Translations under genes and position numbers: made by a program
The notes under the pieces: model-generated
What the model was told of the DNA's origin: nothing
What the model saw: the letters and a program-made list of their open reading frames with translations, nothing else
The model's database searches: none
Part shown: one piece after another, positions 7,681 through 14,843 of the stretch
How positions within the stretch are numbered: position 1 is the first letter of the stretch
How the letters are laid out: every line of letters starts with the position of its first letter
DNA from: Haloplanus natans DSM 17983
GTDB taxonomy: Archaea > Halobacteriota > Halobacteria > Halobacteriales > Haloferacaceae
Length of the DNA: 64,000 nucleotides
Assembly: GCF_000427685.1 (NCBI RefSeq)
Contig: NZ_KE386573.1
Coordinates: 434,001-498,000 of the forward strand
Direction: 5' to 3'

Positions 7681-8643
7681 CTACCGCACCGACTCGATCA
7701 CCCGCGCGACGGTCCGGGTTCGGTCCGCCGGCCGTATCTCGGCCATCGACACGTACTCGCCGTCCGCTTCGGCGGCCATCGACCGACACACGTCGGTGCC
7801 GGTGGTGCCGCGGTCGAGGTCCAGGACGACGAGGTCGATCCCCGACGCGCCGAGCCGTCGGGCGAGGCGGTTGGTTTCGACGACCGGATCGTCCTCGATC
7901 CCCACCGTCGGCCGGCCGTCGGTGAGGACGACGACGACGGCCGGCAGGTCGGGAATCGCCGTCCGCTCGCGGTCGACGAGTCGACGGGCGGCGAGCAACC
8001 CGGCCGGGAGTGGCGTCCGGTTGCCGACCGGGACATCCTCGAGCCGGCGGGCCGCCACGTCGGGATCGTCCGTCGGCGGCACGACCACGTCGGCCCGCTC
8101 GTCGTGGAACGCGACGACTGCGACGTAGTCGTCGTGGCGGTTCGCCCGCCGGAGCACGCCCGTCGCGAGCGCCGTCGCCCTCCGGATGTCGCCGTGGGCG
8201 CGCATGCTCATCGACGAGTCGACGACGAAGGTGACGAGTGCCGGCGCCTCGCCGCTCCGGCGCTTCACCCGAAGGTCGCGCTCGGTGATGTCGGTCCCCC
8301 CGCGGCCGACCGTCGATCGAAGCGTCGCGTCGACGGCGATGTCGGCCGGGCGGTCGGTCGACTGCGCGCGCCGCGAGCCGACGTACCGCCCCGCCGATGG
8401 CCCGTCCGAGCCGATCGTCTCGGTGCCGATGCGGGCCGTCCCGCCGTCGAGTGGGGCGACGACGGGATCCGAGTCGGCCCCGTCGATGGTCGCCGTCCCG
8501 GCCGTCGCGTCGCCGATGGGGTCGAGTCGCGGGCGCTCGGGCGCACGGCCGTCACCCGTCGTCCCGTCCTCGCGTCCGCGACCCGGATCGTTCCCGCCGG
8601 TGCCGTCGCTCTCCGCGTCCGGCTCCCCGCCGCCGGCCGTCAG
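7681..8643 (-). CDS. VWA (MIDAS) domain of a ChlD/BchD-like chelatase subunit, in the -1 frame of the upstream ATPase
   Basis: 320 residues: an acidic Gly/Asp-rich linker (about 1-130), then a von Willebrand A domain with the MIDAS signature DSSMSM and a VVVLTDGRPT strand, ending with KAVARVIE-type helices. The combination ATPase, acidic linker, VWA is that of magnesium/cobalt chelatase D subunits. No ATG or credible GTG start opens this frame near the ATPase gene. The frame joins the upstream gene exactly where that gene stops, over a T-TTT-TTC run at 8643-8649. The simplest reading is a frameshifted fusion of about 707 residues. Coordinates given here start at the CTG reached after a -1 slip. 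A separate protein with a non-standard start is the alternative. Confidence 0.75.
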   Translation of the reverse strand: MTAGGGEPDAESDGTGGNDPGRGREDGTTGDGRAPERPRLDPIGDATAGTATIDGADSDPVVAPLDGGTARIGTETIGSDGPSAGRYVGSRRAQSTDRPADIAVDATLRSTVGRGGTDITERDLRVKRRSGEAPALVTFVVDSSMSMRAHGDIRRATALATGVLRRANRHDDYVAVVAFHDERADVVVPPTDDPDVAARRLEDVPVGNRTPLPAGLLAARRLVDRERTAIPDLPAVVVVLTDGRPTVGIEDDPVVETNRLARRLGASGIDLVVLDLDRGTTGTDVCRSMAAEADGEYVSMAEIRPADRTRTVARVIESVR

Positions 8644-8649
8644 AAAAAA
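8640..8649 (-). promoter_or_regulatory. Candidate -1 ribosomal frameshift site
   Basis: Read on the minus strand the end of the ATPase gene is GA-T-TTT-TTC-TGA. The heptamer T_TTT_TTC, in frame, is the canonical X_XXY_YYZ slippery form. The zero-frame stop follows immediately; one step back gives CTG and opens the 320-codon VWA frame. Confidence 0.65.
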
Positions 8650-9803
8650 TCCCGGAGCCTCCGGATCGCCCGGTCGATCGCGTCGTCGTCGCGCCGGTCC
8701 TCGCTCCCGCCACGTCGGCCACGCTCGGGCGCTGCTTCGGAGTCGCCCGTGGCCGGGTCGTCGTTCGAGCGGTCGTCGGTCACGCTGTCGGCCGTCGACG
8801 TGTCGTCGAGGTGGTCGGCGGCGAGTCGATCCACCGACACCTCGTCGTCGAAGGGGTCGCTGGGGATGCGGTGGGGGAGCGCAAACGCCGCCGCCCGCCG
8901 CACGTCCGCGTCCTCGACCGCGGTCCGGCCGTCGAGTGCGGCTATCGCTCGCGCACACCGTGCGGTCGTGATGTCGCCGCGATTTCCTTCGACGCCGGCC
9001 GCGATGCAGAGTTCGGCGATGGTTCGACGGCGCTCGTCGTCCAGCGTGATGTCGTCGTAGCGGTCGCGGGCCGTCACGATCCGCTCCCCGAGTCGGCGTT
9101 CCGCGTCCCGATACCGTTCGCGAACCGCGTCCGGGTCGCGTTCGAACGCCTCGGCCACCTCGACGATCGACGCCCGCGTCTCGGGATCGGTCGGCGCCTC
9201 CGCGTCCACCTGGAGGCCGAAGCGGTCCAGAAACTGGGGCCGGAGCCGCCCCTCCTCGGGGTTCATCGTTCCCACGAGGACGAACTCGGCCGGGTGCGTG
9301 ATCGTGAGCCCCTCGCGTTCGATCCGGTTGACGCCGCTCGCGGCCGCATCCAGCAACAGGTCGACGAGGTGGTCATCGAGAAGGTTCACCTCGTCGACGT
9401 AGAGCACCCCGCGGTTCGCCCGGGCGAGCAACCCCGGATCGAGCGCGCTGACTCCTTCGTTCAGCGCCTGCTCGAAGTCGAGCGAGCCGAGGAGGCGATC
9501 CTCGGTCGCGCCGAGTGGCAGGTCGACGACGGGCGTCGGTACCCGCTCCGTTTCGGTCGCCGTCCGCTCGCGACACGCCGCGCACTGCCGTGCCGGGTCG
9601 TCCGGCGGGCAATTGAAGCGACAGTCCGCGACGACACGAATCTCCGGGAGCACGCGTTCGAGCCCCCGAACCGCGGAGCTCTTGCCGGTGCCCCGTTCGC
9701 CCCGGATCAGGACACCGCCGATGTCACGGTTGACCGCGTTCAACAGCAACGCCGATTTCAGGTCCTCCTGCCCGACGATTGCGGGGAAGGGGAGTCGGTC
9801 CAT
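8640..9803 (-). CDS. ChlI-type AAA+ ATPase of Mg/Co-chelatase family (small product of a frameshifted chlD-like gene)
   Basis: 387 residues. Walker A is GERGTGKSSA near residue 35 and Walker B is GVLYVDEVNLLDDH near 135, followed by the family's VGTMNPEEG (sensor 1 region) and QFLDRFGLQV. A Cys cluster CPPDDPARQCAAC lies near residue 65. These are hallmarks of ChlI/BchI-like ATPases that drive metal insertion into tetrapyrroles. The acidic tail ends RRLRDFF-stop, and the next frame back continues into a VWA domain. In several bacteria and archaea chlD genes are described as making both a short ATPase and a long ATPase-VWA protein by programmed -1 frameshifting, which matches this layout. A cobalamin assembly operon is 38 kb away in this window. 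Confidence 0.85.
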   Translation of the reverse strand: MDRLPFPAIVGQEDLKSALLLNAVNRDIGGVLIRGERGTGKSSAVRGLERVLPEIRVVADCRFNCPPDDPARQCAACRERTATETERVPTPVVDLPLGATEDRLLGSLDFEQALNEGVSALDPGLLARANRGVLYVDEVNLLDDHLVDLLLDAAASGVNRIEREGLTITHPAEFVLVGTMNPEEGRLRPQFLDRFGLQVDAEAPTDPETRASIVEVAEAFERDPDAVRERYRDAERRLGERIVTARDRYDDITLDDERRRTIAELCIAAGVEGNRGDITTARCARAIAALDGRTAVEDADVRRAAAFALPHRIPSDPFDDEVSVDRLAADHLDDTSTADSVTDDRSNDDPATGDSEAAPERGRRGGSEDRRDDDAIDRAIRRLRDFF

Positions 9804-9877
9804 GTGTCACGATACCTCGACTCGTCCGCAGGAGTGCGTGCGTATATCGGTTCGGGTCGCCGCGAGTGCCGCCCGTC

Positions 9878-11086
9878 TCACCGTGACGGCGCGAGTTCCC
9901 CGTTCTCCGCGGCCGATGGCGTCGACTCGGGGACCGAGGCGCCCGTGGGCGGCTCATCCGCCCGCGGCAGGGTTACGGTCACGACGGCGCCGCCGTCGTC
10001 GGCGTTCCCGATGTCGACTCGCCCGTCGTAGGCGTCGACGATCCACCGGACGAGCCAGAGGCCGACGCCGTCGCTGTGCTGGAGTGCCGTCTCGGTCGCC
10101 CGGGCGTCGGCGTGAACCGCGAGTTCGGCGTCGGTAAAGCCCGGCCCGTCGTCCTCGATTCGGAGCCGGACGGCGTCGCCGCCATCGGTCGGCTGGACCG
10201 TCACCCGAAGCCAGGGACCGCCGTCGGCTTCCGACTCACTGCCAGTGGACCCGTGCTCGACGGCGTCACCGGTCCCCGTCCGGTTGCTCGTCGAGCCGTG
10301 CTCGACGGCGTTCCTGAGCAGGTTGTCGACGACCGACGAGAGGAGTTCGTTCGCCGCCACGTGCGTCTCGTCGATATCGGTTTCGACGGTCACCGAGTCG
10401 GTCGACTGTCGAAGTTCGTCGATCCGGTCACGAACGAGCGCGCCGAAATTCACGGGCACCGTCTCGACCATCGATTCGAGGTCGTCGAGCCGTTTCGCCG
10501 CGTCGCTCAGGCGCTCGATGTGCGCGAGGTGATCGCGGATCACGTCGGCGGACTGGAGCGGCGTCGACCCGTCCGTCACGACGAGTTTGAGGTGGCCGCG
10601 AATGAGGTTGAGGCTGGTCCGGATGTCGTGGCGGAACAGCCGGAGGAAGACGGTGTTGCGCTGGTTGAGCGTCCGAGTCCGCTCGTGTTCGGCCCGAAGT
10701 TCGAGAAGGGACCCGACCAGGACGCCGACGACGCCACCGGCGGCGATGTCGACGATGACGACGCTCCGCCAGCCGATCCCGCGGAGCAGCGACGGCGCGA
10801 GTAACACGACGACGACGGCGAGAAGGGTCGGGACGCCGAGTCCGAGTGTCGACCACCCGGCGACGCGCCAGACCCGTTCGTCGTCGAGTGTGCTCCGTGC
10901 CAGGCCGACGCCGGTGACGAGGAAGCTCCCGGCGATCATGATCCCCATGCTGAGGCCGAGCAGTGACCGCGACTCCATCGCGGTCCCGGAGCCGAACGGC
11001 CGGAGCACCCCCACGCTGAAGACGCCGAACAGCACGACACCGACGGCGACGAGGTAACTCACGCCGAGGTCACCCTTCGAGACCAT
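9878..11086 (-). CDS. Membrane-bound sensor histidine kinase
   Basis: 402 residues. About the first 135 contain four to five hydrophobic segments, with no recognised extracellular sensor domain. A dimerisation helix with H-box LFRHDIRTSLN (His near residue 163) follows, then an HATPase_c domain with N-box NLLRNAVEHG, G1 box DDGPGF and G2-like SDGVGLWL. The residues after the N-box contain a 15-residue in-frame repeat (AVEHGST twice) produced by a 16-bp direct repeat at 10251-10266 and 10296-10311. No partner response regulator is adjacent. It probably relays a membrane-level signal to an unlinked regulator. Confidence 0.88.
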   Translation of the reverse strand: MVSKGDLGVSYLVAVGVVLFGVFSVGVLRPFGSGTAMESRSLLGLSMGIMIAGSFLVTGVGLARSTLDDERVWRVAGWSTLGLGVPTLLAVVVVLLAPSLLRGIGWRSVVIVDIAAGGVVGVLVGSLLELRAEHERTRTLNQRNTVFLRLFRHDIRTSLNLIRGHLKLVVTDGSTPLQSADVIRDHLAHIERLSDAAKRLDDLESMVETVPVNFGALVRDRIDELRQSTDSVTVETDIDETHVAANELLSSVVDNLLRNAVEHGSTSNRTGTGDAVEHGSTGSESEADGGPWLRVTVQPTDGGDAVRLRIEDDGPGFTDAELAVHADARATETALQHSDGVGLWLVRWIVDAYDGRVDIGNADDGGAVVTVTLPRADEPPTGASVPESTPSAAENGELAPSR

Positions 11087-11191
11087 TCCACCATCCTCGT
11101 CGACCGTTCACATAAACGGATTGATTGGATTATCAGCCGTGATTCTCCCCGGGATCGTCGGACTGAAATCGTTCGCCGCCGTAGCCGTCCC

Positions 11192-11743
11192 GTGACCGAG
11201 ACGCCCCCCGACTACGCCGAGCGGTTGCGCGAGAATCGCGCCGAGAAGGACCGGCTGTTCGCCGAGGAGCGTGGTTCGCCCGTGCCGCCCGAGCGACGCG
11301 AGGAGTTCGACGGGCTCGACTACTTCGACCCCGATCCGGACTACCGCGTCACGGCGACCGTGACCGTCCACGACGACCCCGAACCGGTCGACATGGACAC
11401 CAGCGACGACCGGACCGTCCGCTACCTGCGGGTCGTCACGTTCTCGTTCGATCTCGGCGGCGAGGCGCACACCCTCCGGGGCTACCGACAGGAAGGTGGC
11501 GACGACGCCGTCTTCGTTCCGTTCCGCGACAAGACGACGGGGCAGCAAACCTACCGTGGCGGCCGCTACATGGAGCTCACACCCGACCGCGAACTCGCGG
11601 ACGGCGACCGCGTCACGCTCGATTTCAACCTGGCGTACACGCCGTTCTGTGCCTTCAGCGACGCCTTCTCCTGTCCGCTCCCGCCCGAGGAGAACTGGCT
11701 GGAGACGACGGTGCCGGCGGGGGAGCGGGTGCCCGGCCTGTAG
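11192..11743 (+). CDS. DUF1684-type protein
   Basis: 183 residues opening with GTG at 11192. The central YDPDP/YFDPDPDYRVTATV, VPFRDKTTGQQTYRGGRYME and DFNLAYTPFCAFSDAFSCPLPP-like segments (each shortened here) are the recognisable core of DUF1684 proteins, which bind no known ligand with certainty. The conserved aromatic-Gly-Arg-Tyr and the Cys pair near the C-terminus (PFCAF, SCPLPP) are present. Soluble and acidic, with no signal peptide, so probably cytoplasmic. It stands alone between a divergent histidine kinase and a downstream cupin gene on the same strand, 31 bases away but with its own TATA-like box. Function unknown. Confidence 0.8.
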   Translation: MTETPPDYAERLRENRAEKDRLFAEERGSPVPPERREEFDGLDYFDPDPDYRVTATVTVHDDPEPVDMDTSDDRTVRYLRVVTFSFDLGGEAHTLRGYRQEGGDDAVFVPFRDKTTGQQTYRGGRYMELTPDRELADGDRVTLDFNLAYTPFCAFSDAFSCPLPPEENWLETTVPAGERVPGL

Positions 11744-11744
11744 G

Positions 11745-11750
11745 ATTATA
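11745..11750 (+). promoter_or_regulatory. TATA-like box of the cupin gene
   Basis: ATTATA (within GGATTATATGG) lies 25-30 bases before the ATG at 11775, placing transcription start at or next to the start codon. Confidence 0.5.
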
Positions 11751-11774
11751 TGGCTCGGCCGGCGAAACGGATGC

Positions 11775-12161
11775 ATGAGCGACACACGGCAGTCCCCCGA
11801 GCCGACCCTGAAACGCGCCGCCGACGCCAACTACGAGGAGCTATCGAAAGCGGACGGCGTGCGCAAGGCGGTCATCCTCGACGAGTCCGACGGCGCGCCC
11901 ACCTTCCGGATGCGTCGCTACCGTCTCGACCCCGGCGCCGAGGTGCCCAAACACACCAACGCGGTCGAACACGAGGTCCACACCGTCGACGGCGAGTACG
12001 TCGTCGGCATCGAAGACGAGGAGCACACGGTCCGCGAGGGCGACTCCCTGCTCATCCCCGCCGGCACCGTCCACTGGTTCAGAAACGAGAGCGAGTCGGA
12101 GAGCTCGTTCGTCTGTATGGTGCCGAACGGCGACGCGGGGATCGACCTCGTCGACGAGTGA
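11775..12161 (+). CDS. Single-domain cupin protein
   Basis: 128 residues forming one cupin beta-barrel. Motif 1 is PKHTNAVEHEVHTVDGEYVV (G-x-E-like strand with His ligands) and motif 2 is GDSLLIPAGTVHWFRNE, giving two His plus Glu and a last His as the usual metal site. Such small cupins bind metal and a small ligand, or act as isomerases or dioxygenases; the exact reaction cannot be told. The ATG at 11775 (MSDTRQSPEP) is favoured by the TATA-like box 25-30 bases upstream. The C-terminus ends DLVDE, typical haloarchaeal acidity. Confidence 0.85.
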   Translation: MSDTRQSPEPTLKRAADANYEELSKADGVRKAVILDESDGAPTFRMRRYRLDPGAEVPKHTNAVEHEVHTVDGEYVVGIEDEEHTVREGDSLLIPAGTVHWFRNESESESSFVCMVPNGDAGIDLVDE

Positions 12162-12205
12162 GACGATAAACCGTACGAGCGGGGCCGTCGGACACCGAAC
12201 GAGGG

Positions 12206-13726
12206 TTAGCGGCCGAGCAGTCCCCCGCTCGGGGCGCCCATCGACATCCCGTTACCGCCCGACCCGTCCATCGACCCGCCGGTGTCCTGGCTCACCAGCA
12301 GGTCGAAGGCGGTGTCGGCCGGTTCGTCGTCGGGCGAGAGATAGCCCGCGGCGAAGGCGGTGTAGACGCCGCCACCGGTCAGGCTCACGTCGAACTCGGC
12401 GACCACGTCACCGTCGTTCGAGTCGGTGTCGCCCCGGACTTGGAGGGTGTAGTCGCCGGCGGGGACGGTTACGTAGCCAGATTCGCCGAAGGCGACGCCG
12501 TCGAACAGCGCGTCGCCGTTCGACGCTAGCGTCACGTCGACGGCGGGGGCGTCGGGCGAGGCGTGGACCAGACGCACGCGGGCCATGTCGTCGCCCGGAT
12601 CGCTGTTGTCGTCCGTCAACACGAGTGGTTCGAAGGGCTGATCGGCCATGTCGCCCACTTCGCCGACGGCGGCGACGGTGTAGGCCGTCCCGCTTTCGAC
12701 GGGGACGGCGCCCTCGAAGACGGTCGTTCCCGACTGGCCGGCCGGGGTGATGCGAACCTGTCGCTCGCCGGCGGGCACCTCCAGATAGTCGCTGACGGCG
12801 CCGAAGGCCACGTCTTCGAGGACGGCGCTGCCGTCGGCGTAGATGTCGACGTTCGGGGCGTTCGGGGACATATGCGCCACCCGGAGGCTGGCCGGGTCCG
12901 GGCTCTCCATCATCCCGCCCCCGGTGTCGTTGGCGACGATGAGGTCGAAGGCGGTGTCGGCCGGTTCGTCGTCGGGCGAGAGATAGCCCGCGGCGAAGCC
13001 GGTGTACACCTGCCCGCCGTCGAGGCTCACGTCGAACTCGGCGACCACGTCGCCGTCGTTCGAGTCGGTGTCGCCCCGGATTTGGAGGGTGTAGTCGCCG
13101 GCGGGGACGGTTACGTAGCCAGATTCGCCGAAGGCAACGCCGTCGAAGAGTACGTCGCCGTTCGACGCTAGCGTCACGTCGACGGCGGGGGCGTCGGGCG
13201 AGGCGTGGACCAGACGCACCCGGGCCATGTCACCGCCCGGATCGCTGTTGTCGTCTTCCAGAACCAGGGGCTCGAACGGTTGGTCGGCCATGTCGCCCAC
13301 TTCGCCGACGGCGGCGACGGTGTAGGCCGTCCCGCTTTCGACGGGGACGGCGCCCTCGAAGACGGTCGTTCCGGACTGGCCGGCCGGCGTGATGCGGAGT
13401 TGGCGCTCGCCGGCGGGCACCTCCAGATAGTCGCTGACGGCGCCGAAGGCCACGTCTTCGAGGACGGCGCTGCCGTCGGCGTAGACGTCGACGTTCGGGG
13501 CGTTCGGGGACATATGCGCCACCCGGAGGCTGGCCGATCCGCTCGGCGTCTCGGTTGCGGTTTCGGTCGGCGTCTCGGTCGGCGTCGCCGTCTCGGTGGC
13601 CGTCGCCGTCGGCGTGGACGTGGCGTCGCCGCCACCCTGCCCACCACAGCCGGCGAGGCCGGCGGTCGCGGCGGTTCCGAGTCCGAGAAGTACGCGGCGT
13701 CGTGTCGTGTCGGCGGTATCCGTCAT
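12206..13726 (-). CDS. Tat lipoprotein with two tandem near-identical DUF4397 modules
   Basis: 506 residues. The N-terminus carries a twin-arginine signal (TRRRVLLGLG) and a lipobox AGLAGC, then a Thr/Glu-rich linker. Two copies of a 214-residue module follow, each beginning LRVAHMSPNAPNV and containing a second half-repeat VRLVHASPDAPAVDVTLAS, the DUF4397 beta-sandwich signature. Copies differ at only a handful of residues and correspond to a 642-bp DNA period, so the duplication is recent or kept alike by gene conversion. The C-terminus is Gly/Met-rich. Probably a lipid-anchored cell-surface protein; ligand unknown. Confidence 0.88.
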   Translation of the reverse strand: MTDTADTTRRRVLLGLGTAATAGLAGCGGQGGGDATSTPTATATETATPTETPTETATETPSGSASLRVAHMSPNAPNVDVYADGSAVLEDVAFGAVSDYLEVPAGERQLRITPAGQSGTTVFEGAVPVESGTAYTVAAVGEVGDMADQPFEPLVLEDDNSDPGGDMARVRLVHASPDAPAVDVTLASNGDVLFDGVAFGESGYVTVPAGDYTLQIRGDTDSNDGDVVAEFDVSLDGGQVYTGFAAGYLSPDDEPADTAFDLIVANDTGGGMMESPDPASLRVAHMSPNAPNVDIYADGSAVLEDVAFGAVSDYLEVPAGERQVRITPAGQSGTTVFEGAVPVESGTAYTVAAVGEVGDMADQPFEPLVLTDDNSDPGDDMARVRLVHASPDAPAVDVTLASNGDALFDGVAFGESGYVTVPAGDYTLQVRGDTDSNDGDVVAEFDVSLTGGGVYTAFAAGYLSPDDEPADTAFDLLVSQDTGGSMDGSGGNGMSMGAPSGGLLGR

Positions 13727-14068
13727 CGTACGGTTTGGTTGCGGTGTGACGGACAGTTAACTACTTTCGCAACTCGGACTAGAATCTCTCGTCACTCCGT
13801 TGTAAGTCGACTCGACGACTCGATACATTCCGTCGCAGTCGCCCGATCACACCACACTCCTTTCAGCATCCATACCGGTTGAATTTGCAGTTAACGGTAC
13901 ACAATGATTAAACGGTTCATGGCCGAATAGGTCGGTGTGAGCCAAGACGCCCGGTCGATCGAGGCCGCCCCGCGGCGCAGTCGGTCGCGACATCGTCGCG
14001 ATCCCCCCTCGTCGGGCGTCGATGGAGACCGGTGCGTTATTTGTGGCTGCCACGGAATCCTCGGAGGT
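13727..14068. other. Divergent intergenic region, no gene seen
   Basis: 342 bases between two diverging genes. CAGTTAAC occurs twice (13753-13760 and 13888-13895), and AT-rich spots near 13880-13915 and 14034-14043 could hold the promoters of either gene. Open frames here lack protein character. Confidence 0.4.
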
Positions 14069-14347
14069 ATGGAGGTGGTGCTCTGGCAGGTCCTCGCGGC
14101 GACCCGTGGGGGGCCGAACCGCGCCCGTATCCTCCGCGAACTCGACGAACGCCCCCGCAACGCCAACCGCCTCGCCGACGACCTCGACTTGGCGTACAAC
14201 ACCGTCCGTCACCACCTCGATGTCCTCGAAGAACACGACATCGTCACGAGTGGCGACGAGAACTACGGCACCGTCTACCTGCCGAGCGAGCGAACTCGGA
14301 ACCACTGGGAGACCGTCGAAGACATCTTCACCAAACTCCAAGGATGA
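14069..14347 (+). CDS. ArsR-like winged-helix transcription regulator
   Basis: 92 residues, essentially one winged helix-turn-helix: NRARILRELDERPRNANRLA, then DDLDLAYNTVRHHLDVLEEH (recognition helix) and the wing VTSGDENYGTVYLPS. The ATG at 14069 starts the conserved domain (MEVVLWQVLAATR); an in-frame extension upstream is Arg/Ser-rich and unlikely. The next gene is a small membrane protein 40 bases downstream on the same strand. The tandem of a short winged-helix protein with a small membrane protein recurs in haloarchaeal genomes and suggests a two-gene regulatory or sensing unit; the signal is unknown. Confidence 0.82.
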   Translation: MEVVLWQVLAATRGGPNRARILRELDERPRNANRLADDLDLAYNTVRHHLDVLEEHDIVTSGDENYGTVYLPSERTRNHWETVEDIFTKLQG

Positions 14348-14387
14348 TTCGTGAACCCACCGACCCGCCGACCGCCGAGGGGTGCCG

Positions 14388-14669
14388 ATGAGCCTGATGG
14401 TCGACGCGGCCCGCGTCGCCGCCAGTATCAACATCGTCCTGTTGCTCGGCCTGCTGAGCATCTGGATCCGTAACTACCGGGAGGTTCCGGGATCGGTCCT
14501 GCGTGGGCTCATCCTCTTTGCCGTCTTGCTCCTGGCGGAGAACGCCGTCGCCCTCGCGTTCTACCTCAACGCGCCGGCGATGCCACCCCTCGCCGTCGAG
14601 GTCATGATGATGCTTCAGGTGCTGGAGACGGTGGGTATCGCCGTCCTGTTCTACACGAACTGGCAGTGA
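14388..14669 (+). CDS. Small three-helix membrane protein
   Basis: 93 residues with three hydrophobic segments (about 8-26, 39-60, 66-90) and hardly any loops: MSLMVDAARVAASINIVLLL, RGLILFAVLLLAENAVAL, MLQVLETVGIAVLFYTNWQ. It follows a winged-helix regulator in the same direction and likely shares its transcript. No enzymatic motif. It may sense the membrane state or tether the regulator, which is inference from the pairing only. The ATG at 14388 is preferred to the GTG six bases upstream. Confidence 0.75.
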   Translation: MSLMVDAARVAASINIVLLLGLLSIWIRNYREVPGSVLRGLILFAVLLLAENAVALAFYLNAPAMPPLAVEVMMMLQVLETVGIAVLFYTNWQ

Positions 14670-14751
14670 CGGCCGAGGGGGCAGCGCCGGCCCCGCCCGT
14701 CCGCGTTCGCCGCCCGGTGGGTTGACGAACCGGTATTTCGAGGTCAAAACA

Positions 14752-14843
14752 TTGGCCGATAGTTTGCACGTAGCCGATACGAGTGCTTGTTTTTCCGCTA
14801 CAAGTGGCCTTTTGTGTGTTATACGTCCTATATTTGGCCGATA
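14752..14843 (+). promoter_or_regulatory. Amidase upstream region: TATA-like box and repeated TTGGCCGATA
   Basis: An AT-richer leader contains TTGGCCGATA at 14752-14761 and again at 14834-14843, plus a shorter AGCCGATA at 14772-14779. The second full copy touches the amidase start codon. GTTATACG at 14818-14825 is a likely TATA box, 18-25 bases before the ATG. The repeats could be operator half-sites for a repressor. Confidence 0.45.

Noticed and set aside
13847-14461. 204-codon minus-strand frame over the winged-helix gene
   Set aside because: It is antisense to a clear winged-helix gene and a membrane protein and has no recognisable domain.
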